Shown here one piece after another: positions 1-11,489 of a stretch of 64,000 bases of DNA. The notes under the pieces were generated by a model. It saw only the letters and a program-made list of their open reading frames with translations, searched no databases and was not told the DNA's origin. The stretch's first letter is position 1. Each line of letters starts with the position of its first letter. The stretch comes from Rattus norvegicus (Eukaryota; Chordata; Mammalia; Rodentia; Muridae). A program made the position numbers and the translations under genes. The stretch spans positions 129,700,210 through 129,764,209 of the forward strand of contig NC_086020.1 in the NCBI RefSeq assembly GCF_036323735.1, in the 5' to 3' direction.

Positions 1-9
1 GCATTTGGG

Positions 10-3000
10 CTAATAGCCACTTATCAATGAGTGCATACCATGTATGTCTTTCTGTGATTGGGTTAGCTCACTCAGGATGATATTTTCCAGTTCCAACCAT
101 TTGCCTACGAATTTCATAAACTCGTTGTTTTTGATAGCTGAGTAATATTCCATTGTGTAGATGTACCACATTTTCTGTATCCATTCCTCTGTTGAAGGGC
201 ATCTGGGTTCTTTCCATTTTCTGGCTATTATAAATAAGGCTGCGATGAACATAGTGGAGCACGTGTCTCTTTTATATGTTGAGGCATCTTTTGGGTATAT
301 GCCCAAGAGAGGTATAGCTGGATCCTCAGGCAGTTCAATGTTCAATTTTCTGAGGAAACTCCAGACTGATTTCCAGAATGGTTTTACCAGTCTGCAATCC
401 CACCAACAATGGAGGAGTGTTCCTCTTTCTCCACATCCTCGCCAGCATCTGCTGTCACCTGAGTTTTTGATCTTAGCCAATCGCACTGGTGTGAGGTGAA
501 ATCTCAGGGTTGTTTTGATTTGCATTTCCCTTATGACTAAAGATGTTGAACATTTCTTTAGGTGTTTCTCAGCCATTCGGCATTCCTCAGCTGTGAATTC
601 TTTGTTTAGCTCTGAACCCCATTTTTTAATAGGGTTATTTGTTTCCGTGCGGTCTAACTTCTTGAGTTCTTTGTATATTTTGGATATAAGGCCTCTATCT
701 GTTGTAGGATTGGTAAAGATCTTTTCCCAATCTGTTGGTTGCCGTTTTGTCCTAACCACAGTGTCCTTTGCCTTACAGAAGCTTTGCAGTTTTATGAGAT
801 CCCATTTGTCGATTCTTGATCTTAGAGCATAAGCCATTGGTGTTTTGTTCAGGAAATTTTTTCCAGTGCCCATGTGTTCCAGATGCTTCCCTAGTTTTTC
901 TTCTATTAGTTTGAGTGTGTCTGGTTTGATGCGGAGGTCCTTGATCCACTTGGACTTAAGCTTTGTACAGGGTGATAAGCATGGATCGATCTGCATTCTT
1001 CTACATGTTGCCCTCCAGTTGAACCAGCACCATTTGCTGAAAATGCTATCTTTTTTCCATTGGATGGTTTTGGCTCCTTTGTCAAAAATCAAGTGACCAT
1101 AGGTGTGTGGGTTCATTTCTGGGTCTTCAATTCTATTCCATTGGTCTATCTGTCTGTCTCTGTACCAATACCATGCAGTTTTTATCACTATTGCTCTGTA
1201 ATACTGCTTGAGTTCAGGGATAGTGATTCCCCCTGAAGTCCTTTTATTGTTGAGGATAGCTTTAGCTATCCTGGGTTTTTTGTTATTCCAGATGAATTTG
1301 CAAATTGTTCTGTCTAACTCTTTGAAGAATTGGATTGGTATTTTGATGGGGATTGCATTGAATCTGTAGATTGCTTTTGGTAAAATGGCCATTTTTACTA
1401 TATTAATGCTGCCAATCCATGAGCATGGGAGATCTTTCCATCTTCTGAGGTCTTCTTCAACTTCTTTCCTCAGTGTCTTGAAGTTCTTATTGTACAGATC
1501 TTTTACTTGCTTGGTTAAAGTCACACCGAGGTACTTTATATTATTTGGGTCTATTATGAAGGGTGTCGTTTCCCTAATTTCTTTCTCGGCTTGTTTCTCT
1601 TTTGTATAGAGGAAGGCAACTGATTTATTTGAGTTAATTTTATACCCAGCCACTTTGCTGAAGTTGTTTATCAGCTTTAGTAGTTCTCTGGTGGATCTTT
1701 GGGGATCACTTAAATATACTATCATGTCATCTGCAAATAGTGATATTTTGACCTCTTCTTTTCCGATCTGTATCCCTTTGATCTCCTTTTGTTGTCTGAT
1801 TGCTCTGGCTAGAACTTCAAGAACTATATTGAATAAGTAGGGAGAGAGTGGGCAGCCTTGTCTAGTCCCTGATTTTAGTGGGATTGCTTCAAGTTTCTCT
1901 CCATTTAGTTTAATGTTAGCAACTGGTTTGCTGTATATGGCTTTTACTATGTTTAGGTATGGGCCTTGAATTCCTATTCTTTCCAGGACTTTTATCATGA
2001 AGGGGTGTTGAATTTTGTCAAATGCTTTCTCAGCATCTAATGAAATGATCATGTGATTCTGTTCTTTCAGTTTGTTTATATAATGGATCACGTTGATGGT
2101 TTTCCGTATATTAAACCATCCCTGCATGCCTGGGATGAAGCCTACTTGATCATGGTGGATGATTGTTTTGATGTGCTCTTGGATTCGGTTTGCCAGAATT
2201 TTATTGAGTATTTTTGCGTCGATATTCATAAGGGAAATTGGTCAGAAGTTCTCTTTCTTCGTTGTGTCTTTGTGTGGTTTAGGTATAAGAGTAATTGTGG
2301 CTTCGTAGAAGGAATTCGGTAGGGCTCCATCTGTTTCAATTTTGTGGAATATTTTGGATAATATTGGTATGAGGTCTTCTATGAAGGTTTGATAGAATTC
2401 TGCACTAAACCCGTCTGGACCTGGGCTCTTTTTGGTTGGGAGACCTTTAATGACTGCTTCTATTTCCTTAGGAGTTATGGGGTTGTTTAACTGGTTTATC
2501 TGTTCCTGATTTAACTTCGATACCTGGTATCTGTCTAGGAAATTGTCCATTTCCTGAAGATTTTCAAATTTTGTTGAATATAGGTTTTTATAGTAAGATC
2601 TGATGATTTTTTGAATTTCCTCCGAATCTGTAGTTATGTCTCCCTTTTCATTTCTGATTTTGTTAATTTGGACACACTCTCTGTGTCCTCTCGTTAGTCT
2701 GGATAAGGGTTTATCTATCTTGTTGATTTTCTCAAAGAACCAACTTTTGGTTCTGTTGATTCTTTCTATGGTCCTTTTTGTTTCTACTTGGTTGATTTCA
2801 GCTCTGAGTTTGATTATTTCCTGCCTTCTACTCCTCCTGGGTGTATTTGCTTCTTTTTGTTCTAGAGCTTTTAGGTGTGTTGTCAAGCTGCTGACATATG
2901 CTCTTTCCTGTTTCTTTCTGCAGGCACTCAGCGCTATGAGTTTTCCTCTTAGCACAGCTTTCATTGTGTCCCATAAGTTTGAGTATGTTGTATCTTCATT

Positions 3001-3837
3001 TTCATTAAATTCTAAAAAGTTTTTAATTTCTTTCTTTATTTCTTCCTTGACCAGGTTATCATTGAGTAGAGCATTGTTCAATTTCCACGTATATGTGGGC
3101 ATTCTTCCCTTATTGTTATTGAAGACCAGTTTTAGGCCGTGGTGGTCCGATAGCACGCATGGGATTATTTCTATTTTTCTGTACCTGTTGAGGCCCGTTT
3201 TTTGACCAATTATATGGTCAATTTTGGAGAAAGTACCATGAGGAGCTGAGAAGAAGGTATATCCTTTTGCTTTAGGATAGAATGTTCTATAAATATCCGT
3301 TAAGTCCATTTGGCTCATGACTTCTCTTAGTCTGTCGACATCACTGTTTAATTTCTGTTTCCATGATCTGTCCATTGATGAGAGTGGGGTGTTGAAATCT
3401 CCCACTATTATTGTGTGAGGTGCAATGTGTGTTTTGAGCTTTAGTAAGGTTTCTTTTACGTATGTAGGTGCCCTTGTATTTGGGGCATAGATATTTAGGA
3501 TTGAGAGTTCATCTTGGTTGATTTTTCCTTTGATGAATACGAAGTTTCTTTCCTTATCTTTTTTGATGACTTTTAGTTGGAAATTGATTTTATTTGATAT
3601 TAGAATGGCTACTACAGCTTGCTTCTTCTGACCATTTGCTTGGAAAGTTGTTTTCCAGCCTTTCACTCTGAGGTAGTGTCTGTCTTTGTCTCTGAGGTGT
3701 GTTTCCTGTAGGCAGCAGAATGCAGGGTCCTCGTTGCGTATCCAGTTTGTTAATCTATGTCTTTTTATTGGGGAGTTGAGGCCATTGATATTGAGAGATA
3801 TTAAGGAATAGTGATTATTAGTTCCCGTTATATTCAT
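10..3837 (-). pseudogene. L1 ORF2 (endonuclease / reverse transcriptase) with one nonsense codon
   Basis: ORF2p nicks target DNA and reverse-transcribes L1 RNA at the nick. The frame runs from ATG at 3837 to TAG at 10-12, 1275 codons, the usual family length. Endonuclease domain, about residues 1-240: E45 in QETHL, D147 and N149 in GDFN, D207 in SKIDHI and S230-D231-H232 in SDHH are all present. The RT domain has D601 in SLDAEKAFD and the FADD box at 701-704. The Cys-rich C-terminal segment has C-W-R-G-C and H-C-W-W-D-C. The only break I find is an in-frame TGA at codon 532 (2244-2242), where relatives have arginine; CGA to TGA at a CpG is the likeliest cause. It falls between the linker/Z region and the RT domain, so normal translation would give endonuclease plus linker only. 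A Met lies five codons downstream. Start chosen because the following segment (SLNINGLNSPIKRH) is the conserved ORF2 N-terminus. Confidence 0.95.
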
Positions 3838-3896
3838 ATTTGGATGTGAGGTTATGTTTGTGTGCTTTCATTCTCTTTGTTTTGTTGCCAAGACGA

Positions 3897-4971
3897 TTAG
3901 TTTCTTGCTTCTTCTAGGGTATAGCTTGCCTCCTTATGTTGGGCTTTACCATTTATTATCCTTTGTAGTGCTGGATTTGTAGAAAGATATTGTGTAAATT
4001 TGGTTTTGTCATGGAATATCTTGGTTTCTCCATCAATGTTAATTGAGAGTTTTGCTGGATACAGTAACCTGGGCTGGCATTTGTGTTCTCTTAGGGTCTG
4101 TATGACATCAGTCCAGGATCTTCTGGCCTTCATAGTTTCTGGCGAGAAGTCTGGTGTGATTCTGATAGGTCTCCCTTTATATGTTACTTGACCTTTTTCC
4201 CTTACTGCTTTTAATATTCTTTCTTTATTTTGTGCGTTTGGTGTTTTGACAATTATGTGACGGGAGGTGTTTCTTTTCTGGTCCAATCTATTTGGAGTTC
4301 TGTAGGCTTCTTGTATGTCTATGGGTATCTCTTTTTTTTAGGTTAGGGAAGTTTTCTTCTATGATTTTGTTGAAGATATTTACTGGTCCTTTGAGCTGGG
4401 AGTCTTCACTCTCTTCTATACCTATTATCCTTAGGTTTGATCTTCTCATTGAGTCCTGGATTTCCTGTATGTTTTGGACCAGTAGCTTTTTCCGCTTTAC
4501 ATTATCTTTGACAGTTGAGTCAATGATTTCTATGGAATCTTCTGCTCCTGAGATTCTCTCTTCCATCTCTTGTATTCTGTTGGTGAAGCTTGTATCTACA
4601 GCTCCTTGTCTCTTCTTTTGGTTTTCTATATCCAGGGTTGTTTCCATGTGTTCTTTCTTGATTGCTTCTATTTTCATTTTTAATTCCTTCAACTGTTTGA
4701 TTGTGTTTTCCTGGAATTCTTTCAGGGATTTTTGCGATTCCTCTCTGTAGTCTTTTACTTGTTTATTAATGTTTTCCTGTGCTTCCCTAAGTGTGTTCAT
4801 GTCTTTCTTGAAGTCCTCCAGCATCATGATCAAATATGATTTTGAAACTAGATCTTGCTTTTCTGGTGTGTTTGGATATTCCATGTTTGTTTTGATGGGA
4901 GAATTGGGCTCCGATGATGGCATGTAGTCTTGGTTTCTGTTGCTTGGGTTCCTGCGCTTGCCTCTCGCCAT
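3897..4971 (-). pseudogene. L1 ORF1 (RNA-binding chaperone) with a one-base frameshift
   Basis: ORF1p forms trimers that coat L1 RNA and act as a nucleic-acid chaperone. The gene starts at ATG 4971 (MARGKRRNPSNRNQ) and would give about 357 residues, a normal rodent length. Residues about 50-160 are rich in E/K/Q with heptad spacing, fitting the coiled coil. The RRM begins near residue 180 (NLRIIGIEESE). The C-terminal domain lies in the second frame (RPIRITPDFSPETMKARRSW). The A-run at 4339-4332 (sense strand) has eight A where the conserved frame needs seven. The upstream frame therefore drifts at about codon 213, inside the RRM, and stops at 4288-4290; the correct frame resumes and runs to 3897. 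The protein would lose half of the RRM and the whole C-terminal domain, so RNA binding should fail. A homopolymer sequencing error is the alternative explanation. Confidence 0.93.
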
Positions 4972-5685
4972 CAGATTATCTCTAGTGTTACTTTGTTCTG
5001 CTATTTCTGACAGTGGCTAGACTGTCCTATAAGCCTGTGTGTCAGGAGTGCTGTAGACCTGTTTTCCTCTCTTTCAGTCAGTTATGGGGACAGAGTGTTC
5101 TGCTTTCCGGCGTGTAGTTTTTCCTCTCTACAGGTCTTCAGCTGTTCCTGTGGGCCTGTGTCTTGAGTTCACCAGGCAGCTTTCTTGCAGCAGAAAATTT
5201 GGTCTTACCTGTGGTCCCGAGGCTCAGGTTTGCTCGTGGGGTGCTGCCCAGGGGCTCTCTGCAGCGGCAGCAACCAGGAAGACCTGTGCCGCCCCTTCCG
5301 GGAGCTTCAGTGCACCAGGGTTCCTGATGGTCTTTGGCTTTTTCCTCTGGCGTCCGAGATGTGTGTGCAGGGAGCAGTCTCTTCTGGTTTCCCAGGCTTG
5401 TCTGCCTCTCTGAAGGTTTAGCTCTCCCTCCCACGGGATTTGGGTGCAGAGAACTGTTTATCCGGTCTGTTTCCTTCAGGGTCCGGTGGTGTCTCTGGCA
5501 GGGGTCCTGCTGCTCCCCCACGGGAGCCCAGAGGCCTTATATAGTTTCCTCTTGGGCCAGGGATGTGGGCAGGGGTGAGCAGTGTTGGTGGTCTCTTCCG
5601 CTCTGAGGTCTCATCTCTTAAGGTGTGTGTTTGACTGCCTTGTTGTAAAGTACTCACTGCGCCGCATTTAGGAGGGATCATTTAT
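4972..5685 (-). promoter_or_regulatory. L1 5' UTR with internal promoter
   Basis: This GC-rich, CpG-containing block directly upstream of ORF1 is where rodent L1 carries its internal RNA polymerase II promoter. I see no roughly 200-bp tandem monomers of the kind known in mouse L1, which fits the rat type. A TATA-like ACTATATAAGG lies on the sense strand near 5547-5536. Open frames of about 100-127 codons occur on both strands here; nothing suggests they are genes. Sequence left of about 5640 in the sense direction may be flank. Confidence 0.75.
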
Positions 5686-5930
5686 TTGACCTGTGGTTTA
5701 TTTACTCTGAAGCCAAACTCTGAGTAACTATGATCCAGAACAGAGATTAGATTGCTCTAAATATCATGTTCCAAATGCATTAACTGTTTCCTAAACTGCT
5801 TATAACACACTTAAAGACAGTCGTAAAATAAGTCATACCTTAAAAACAGGTGTGACTATCAGCTAGATCCATTGAGCAAAGTAGAGAGATGTTGCTGTAG
5901 TCTGAGATGCTGCCTTGATACATTGGGTTT

Positions 5931-5961
5931 TTTTTTTTTGTTTTTTTTTTTGTTTTTTTTT
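5931..5961. repeat. T-rich low-complexity tract
   Basis: Runs of T broken by single G residues. It could be a degenerated poly-A tail of a lost minus-strand retroposon, but no body is recognisable beside it. Confidence 0.8.
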
Positions 5962-6215
5962 GCATAGGGTCAATGGAAGTCAGGGATGATTGCACATACG
6001 AAAGGATTTACCTACTATCACAAGGAGCTTAGGTCATATAAAGAGGTAGTCAAAAACTGGCTAGTAAGAGGGCTAATAATGATACAAAATAATTGGGTTC
6101 TGAACTTGCAATGATCTACCGACTTTCATCTTGACATTCCAAGTAAGTTTTGGTCAGTATAGCTTCTTCTGGAAAGTTTTGTTCATATCCACAATCAACA
6201 AGCCTTATAAAGTAT

Positions 6216-6252
6216 GTATAAATAAATAAATAAGTGAATGAATAAATAAATT
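6216..6252. repeat. (TAAA)n tract
   Basis: Imperfect AAAT repeats with a few substitutions (AAGTGAATG in the middle). Confidence 0.8.
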
Positions 6253-6830
6253 TGTACAAACCAAAGCCAGCTATGGTTTAGGGCTTACTAATTGCCAGTC
6301 TAATATCAGATTGAGTTAGCAACCTTTTATCAAGAGAATAAGGTAAACAATGACAGCTTAAGATAACAACATCTCTATATGCACACATACATGGAAATGT
6401 AGCAATATTTGCAAATTCCATACACATGAACCAAAATTATGTGTACATATATACAAATTATAATTTTTTATTGATTTAATATTTTGTTTCTTACATTCCA
6501 AAAAACTAATATCAGATAAGAAAATATGGTATTTTTAGTTTACATTTATGGGCTTTATGTAACATTTTTGTATTTATCTTTCTCTCATTCACTATCATAC
6601 TCTGTTATCTCTGCTCTTCCTAGTTCTCATCCCAGTTCCATATCTCAAATGCTGTCCCTACTAATTTCATGCATTCATTTTACAAATGTGTAAACTTCTT
6701 ATGAGAAAAGCTATGTAATATTTGCCTGCTTGAGTCTAGGTTGTTTGTCTTAAGATGGTTTCTAGTTTTATTCATATTCTTCAAATCACCGGATGATTCT
6801 ATGGGTAAACAACATTCCACTGTCTATTTC

Positions 6831-7201
6831 TTTTTTTTTTTAATTTTAGTTTTTTTATTAACTTGAGTATTTCTTATATACATTTCGAGTGTTATTCCCT
6901 TTCCCGGTTTCCAGGCAAACATCCCCCTAATCCCTCCCCCTCCCCTTCTTTATGGGTGTTCCCCTCCCCATCCTCCCCCCATTGCCGCCCTCCCCCCAAC
7001 AATCTAGTTCACTGGGGTTTCAGTCTTAGCAGGACCCAGGGCTTCCCCTTCCACTGGTGCTCTTACTAGGATATTCATTGCTACCTATGAGGTCAGAGTC
7101 CAGGGTCAGTCCATGTATAGTCTTTAGGTATTGGCTTAGTCCCTGGAAGCTCTGGTTGCTTGGCATTGTTGTACATATGGGGTCTCGAGCCCCTTCAAGC
7201 T
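6831..7201 (-). mobile_element. 5'-truncated L1, 3' UTR only
   Basis: Starts with a T-run (poly-A tail in antisense) followed by the L1 3' end (ACTTGAGTATTTCTTATATA), the C-rich polypurine-complement tract (about 6915-7005) and the block GTTCACTGGGG...GGTCTCGAGCCCCTTCAAGC. It matches the copies at 8272, 29140 and 50541 base for base over long stretches. Truncation falls in the 3' UTR. No convincing TSD found. Confidence 0.9.
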
Positions 7202-7539
7202 TCAATGAGGGTTGTGTCAAATGCACATATCATCTTCTATCATACCATCCCTTCCATATCAATTTTGCTATTCATGACAATGCAGTGCGCTGCTAGTGAT
7301 CTTCAGCTTTCAGCTTTATGTAACCTAGAATCACATGGAAAGGGGAAATTCCTGAAAAGATACTGGCTAGTAGGAATGCTTGGCAATGTTGGATGAACTG
7401 ACCATTTATTGTAAGGGGGCTCACTTACTGTACCAACACAGCTCCATAATAGGCTGGTAGACCTGGTACAGATAAGGAATCCAGTGTAGCATGACCTTGT
7501 AATGAGTCAGGAAGTTTCTATTCCAGTCAGTAGCATTCC

Positions 7540-7697
7540 TCCATAGTGTCCACTTCCGTAGCTGCTTATATTCCTGCCATGACATCCCTCAGTAATTGAA
7601 CGTGACCTATAAGTGAAATCCTCAAAATTTTTTTTGATTTTTTTTGGTTTACATTGTTTATCACAGCACTATAAAACAACTAGGACAGATGTTTTTT
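7540..7697 (+). repeat. Rodent LTR-like repeat relic (3' part)
   Basis: The segment with GTGACCTATAAGTGAAATC and the end TTTATCACAGCACTATAAAACAACTAGGACAG resembles, from memory, the 3' part of a common rodent LTR-like repeat. A T-rich stretch (7627-7648) interrupts it. Its 5' counterpart in antisense may be the repeat at 61720-62055. Family not assigned. Confidence 0.45.
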
Positions 7698-7740
7698 CTG
7701 TCTTCTATGATCTCTTTTAATTTTTTTCATTCACTGATAA

Positions 7741-7865
7741 TACTGGTTAGCTTTTGTCATCTCAACACAAGGTAGTCATTGGTGAAGGAGCCCTCAACTA
7801 AGAGAATGCTTCTACATACTGCCTGTGGGCTAGGCTGTGAGTACATTCTCTTGTTTGATGATTGA
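7741..7865 (+). repeat. Rodent interspersed repeat relic
   Basis: ACTGGTTAGCTTTTGTCATC followed by GGAGCCCTCAACTAAGAGAA resembles the start of a widespread rodent repeat as I recall it. Family not assigned. The open frame at 7837-8058 across its edge has no recognisable protein signature. Confidence 0.4.
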
Positions 7866-8271
7866 TATAGAAGGTAAGCTACTAGAAGCTATCTATAGAA
7901 AGGATATGTCTCCCTACAAGGTTCATCCTCTCAGGAAACATCCTCACAGACACACCAAAGACAACAGCTTGCAAAGTGGTTTTGAATCTAGTGAAATGGA
8001 AACCCAAGACTACCACCACAGACATCAACTTCTACTTTTTTCTGCTATAATTATTTAAATATATTTCTGTGTCTCTACCTTCATGTCAGCACCCTCACTT
8101 ATTTCATATAATCCTCATGACATCAAAATAATTTCTATAAGTCTTGGCTATTTTCATCAATTGTCAAGTCTTGAGAATTGTCTTTAACCTTGATATTCTT
8201 TCCTCCGATGTTTCTCATCTATTGGTCATAAGTTCTTATTATGCTCGCTGTTTGATTTATTGAGCTTTTTT

Positions 8272-8676
8272 TTTTTTCTCAATCTTTTTTTTTAATTAAC
8301 TTGAGTATTTCTTATATACATTTCGAGTGTTATTCCCTTTCCCGGTTTCCGGGCAAACATCCCCCTCCCCTTCCTTACGGGTGTTCCCCTCCCGACCCTC
8401 CCCCCATTGCCGCCCTCCCCCCACCAGTCTAGTTCACTGGGGGTTCAGTCTTAGCTGGACCCAGGGCTTCTCCTTCCACTGGTGCTCTTACTAGGATATT
8501 CATTGCTACCTATGAGGTCAGAGTCCAGGGTCAGTCCATGTATAGTCTGTAGGTAGTGGCTTAGTCCCTGGAAGCTCTGGTTGCTTGGCATTGTTGTACA
8601 TATGGGGTCTCGAGCCCCTTCAAGATCTTCCAGTTCTTTCTCTGATTCCTTCAACGGGGGTCCTATTCTCAGTTCA
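8272..8676 (-). mobile_element. 5'-truncated L1, 3' UTR only, with probable TSD
   Basis: Same 3' UTR as the copy at 6831, ending slightly further upstream in the L1 (TCAACGGGGGTCCTATTCTC). Flanking GAGCTTTTTT occurs at 8262-8271 and 8677-8686, a plausible 10-bp TSD although partly inside a T-run. The C-rich tract at 8362-8425 is the complement of the G-rich L1 3' UTR tract. Confidence 0.9.
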
Positions 8677-8686
8677 GAGCTTTTTT

Positions 8687-9877
8687 ATTTCTAATCAATC
8701 TTTGTTTTTTCAAAAGGAAGACTGAAGTAGAGTACCAAGTTCCACACTACAGAAACATGATCATGGCAACCAGAACCTCTTCTGACTTACATGACTATCT
8801 TCAGATCCTCTAGCACTGAACTCTAGTGATAAAATGAATAATCTATGGAAATTGAGTTATTCACCAGATCTAAGTAGGCTTAGGGCTTTCCATTTTTCCC
8901 ATTAGTAAGCCACTCACAACAGCGAGGCAGCACTAGAGGCCAAGCCTGATCAACAATGAATTTTTAACATTGAAGTCTACTTAGGAATCCACAGGATATG
9001 GGATTCATTCCTCAACAAGAGCCAGAGAAACAAATCCACTAAGTTTGTTTCTGACCCAGGCCTTCTGGTCATTTCCCCTTTATTCACTGACCCAGGTTCT
9101 TCAATGAGCTATAAAATGAATTCTAGGCTCTCACAAATAGCCTAAAAACCCTTTTTGTATTACTTACTAGGGAAAATAGCATCAGAGATTGATAAGTAGT
9201 GATACAAGGGACCACACAACATAAAAAGGACCAAATGTAAAATGACAGGCTGTAAAAGGAAGAGCCCAGAAATCTTTATAAAAAGCATTTCTGCTTTCTA
9301 AAGATTTGGGACACCATCACCTCCCTGCCTCATTATTCTGTTCTCATTTATGAAGCAAGGCCATCATGAGGGCTGGTATATTTAAGTCTTGGTAAGCTTG
9401 TGAAATTCATATTATATCAGTGATGATGAGTATATATCCCATGAATTAATGTGGGAGAAGGGCAAGTTTGAAGAAATTTGAAATATATTGTGAGTTTCAG
9501 TTTCAAAATAAAGCATGTATTGGTGAATTTATATACACGTACAGAGAAAATTTTCTTCAATGTTTTAAGAAATAAGAAAATAGACTGAATTCTGTAATAT
9601 GATCATGAATATTTGATGCTGGGGGCTGTGGTATTTTTCTTTAGTCTCCATTATTTCTTCATTTCTTCTAATAGTTGCTTTATATTCTGTTCAACATTTT
9701 CACTTCAATAAAATTACATATAAAATATTAAATTGATATTAAGATTCTACCTCAGTAGATAGTGCAAGATAGTGAACTGAATAACAATAAAAAATTTCTG
9801 AATACATCAAAAATATTCTCACAAAATAATCTTTAAACCTTTAATTTAAGACTGCTACAAAATAAAAACAGCTCCTT

Positions 9878-9931
<54 letters not shown>

Positions 9932-11489
9932 CTTCCAAGACTGAGGAAGTAAGCAAATCAGAGAAATATGGAGTTCCTGAAACTTACAAGATTCAACAGA
10001 TCCTGCTTGAACCTTGTCATGTATAACCTTGTCATGTAAGCACTTTTTATAGGAATGAACAGTTGTTTGGGAGATTCTGCACTTGGCAGATCCACTTCCC
10101 TGCATGTCATTCAGGACATTATAGAGAAGTAGTTTTTTGAGTCACTGTCCATGTTAGGGTTGACTTTTCATTCTGCAGCTGCCTTTGAGTTACATTATTC
10201 CCTGCATGTAAGCCAGTTGACTCGAGGACTCTATTAAGCTGAACTTTAGCGCAATTCTTTCATGGGTCTTTAGCACTTCCACATGCTGAGGTGAACACAT
10301 ATTTGTTCCTATCAACTAAGGAAAGGACATATATTACATGAAATAAAAAAAAAAACAGTGAAAAGAAAATTTTAAAAAGCATAAACAGACAGTTCATTTT
10401 TGGAACATTGTTTTATTTAAATAGGTGAAATTAACTTGATTTTTGTGTACAGATGGACATACTACTGACTATATAAGCAGTCATCCACATGTCTTAAACA
10501 TACACATGAATTTAGCATTAGAAACATATACCCACATGCAGATTTCCTATGCTATCGATTTGTAAATAGTGTTACAAAAAGATTCTGATGGTAACAATTA
10601 GTGAATTCAAAAAATACAGGAAGTTCTAGAAAATTTAATGCCAGAATAGGCTTCCAGTGAGCCTTTACTTGTCCTTCTGCCAAGAAATTGGCAAGCTAAA
10701 CTCTAAACATTGTCTCCTATTAATTACAAGCAATCAAAGACAGTTTTAACATGAATTTAACACCATATAATTTATTGCTAAGTTACAATTATGTGTACTG
10801 TACTGATCTAGTTATACTCATACAATTTATCATTTCTTCTGAAAAAAATGTGGCTTATTTACCCATTATATTTCTTTTCTAACCTCAGAGAGTATACGGT
10901 AGAGATTATATATAAAGCCAATTTTAGTTTAGCTTCAAATATTTAAAATAGGCTATCTTCATTAATTCCTAAAAATAGGTCACCTTAGTTAAATTTAAAT
11001 CAGACTTGTTTAATAGAAATTGTTCCTTAGCAAATCTATTTTTGTGAAATGCAGTGATTTTCTTATGTGTTCTTCATGGTGAATTGTAACCAGCCTAGGG
11101 TTAATGGGAGACGTTCTGAACCTCATCCCAATATTCAGTTTTATTTCTAAAGGGAATTATTATAAGTAGTATAAAGAGAGCATTTGCAAGAGATCTCTTC
11201 CTTTTTGTACATATGCAAATCAATTTATGAAATATTTTGTCATACTTTAGCAGAACTGAATCTACAAATTGGCATTTTGCCCATTTTCCTAACTGTCAAT
11301 AATATAATGTTGACATGATGAACAAAATAGTTCCTAGTATGTTTGAAGTTCCAAAATCCTATTGCCTCTCATCTATAGAACATAGGTATGAGGTAAGAAG
11401 CAAGAACTACTTATTGTTCTTTGTAAATAACATGGGAATCATGGCTATACATGCAGTGTTACAAAATCTGTATATTCTTGATATACACA
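8687..11489. other. AT-rich intergenic DNA, no gene seen
   Basis: Apart from the (AG)n tract at 9880-9928, I see no repeat or coding region. Short open frames (9833-10105, 11315-11608) either cross the microsatellite or run into the next L1 fragment. Confidence 0.6.
9880..9928. repeat. (AG)n microsatellite
   Basis: About 24 uninterrupted AG units; a homopurine tract. Confidence 0.98.

Larger units (their letters stand above)
1..5685 (-). mobile_element. LINE-1 (rat L1), nearly full length, 3' UTR outside window
   Basis: Autonomous non-LTR retrotransposon read right to left: 5' UTR (about 5685-4972), ORF1 (4971-3897), a 59-base spacer, ORF2 (3837-10), then the first nine bases of the 3' UTR at the window edge. 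The order, the spacer and both ORF lengths match a complete rodent L1, so this is the least decayed copy in the window. I see two coding defects: an extra base in an A-run of ORF1 and one nonsense codon in ORF2. The upstream boundary near 5685 is placed where the GC-rich 5' UTR gives way to AT-rich flank; no TSD can be checked because the 3' end is off-window. Inference: a young insertion that can no longer mobilise itself. A complete relative could still use its RNA only in trans, which is usually inefficient. Confidence 0.95.
5686..6830. other. AT-rich flank, no gene; possible old L1 relic at the right end
   Basis: No coding frame or clear repeat for most of this stretch. About 6700-6828 faintly resembles the minus-strand end of L1 ORF2 (GATGGTTTCTAGTTTTATTC and ACATTCCACTGT). 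It may be an ancient L1 into which the next L1 inserted. This last reading is weak. Confidence 0.4.

Noticed and set aside
10..2229. 739-codon reverse-transcriptase frame as a domesticated host gene or new RT system
   Set aside because: It is continuous with the upstream endonuclease frame across one stop, ends in the normal L1 terminus, and has the whole L1 context (ORF1, 5' UTR).
2636..3205. 189-codon plus-strand frame (and similar plus-strand frames at 161-1096 and 4292-4750)
   Set aside because: Antisense shadows of L1 ORF2 and ORF1.
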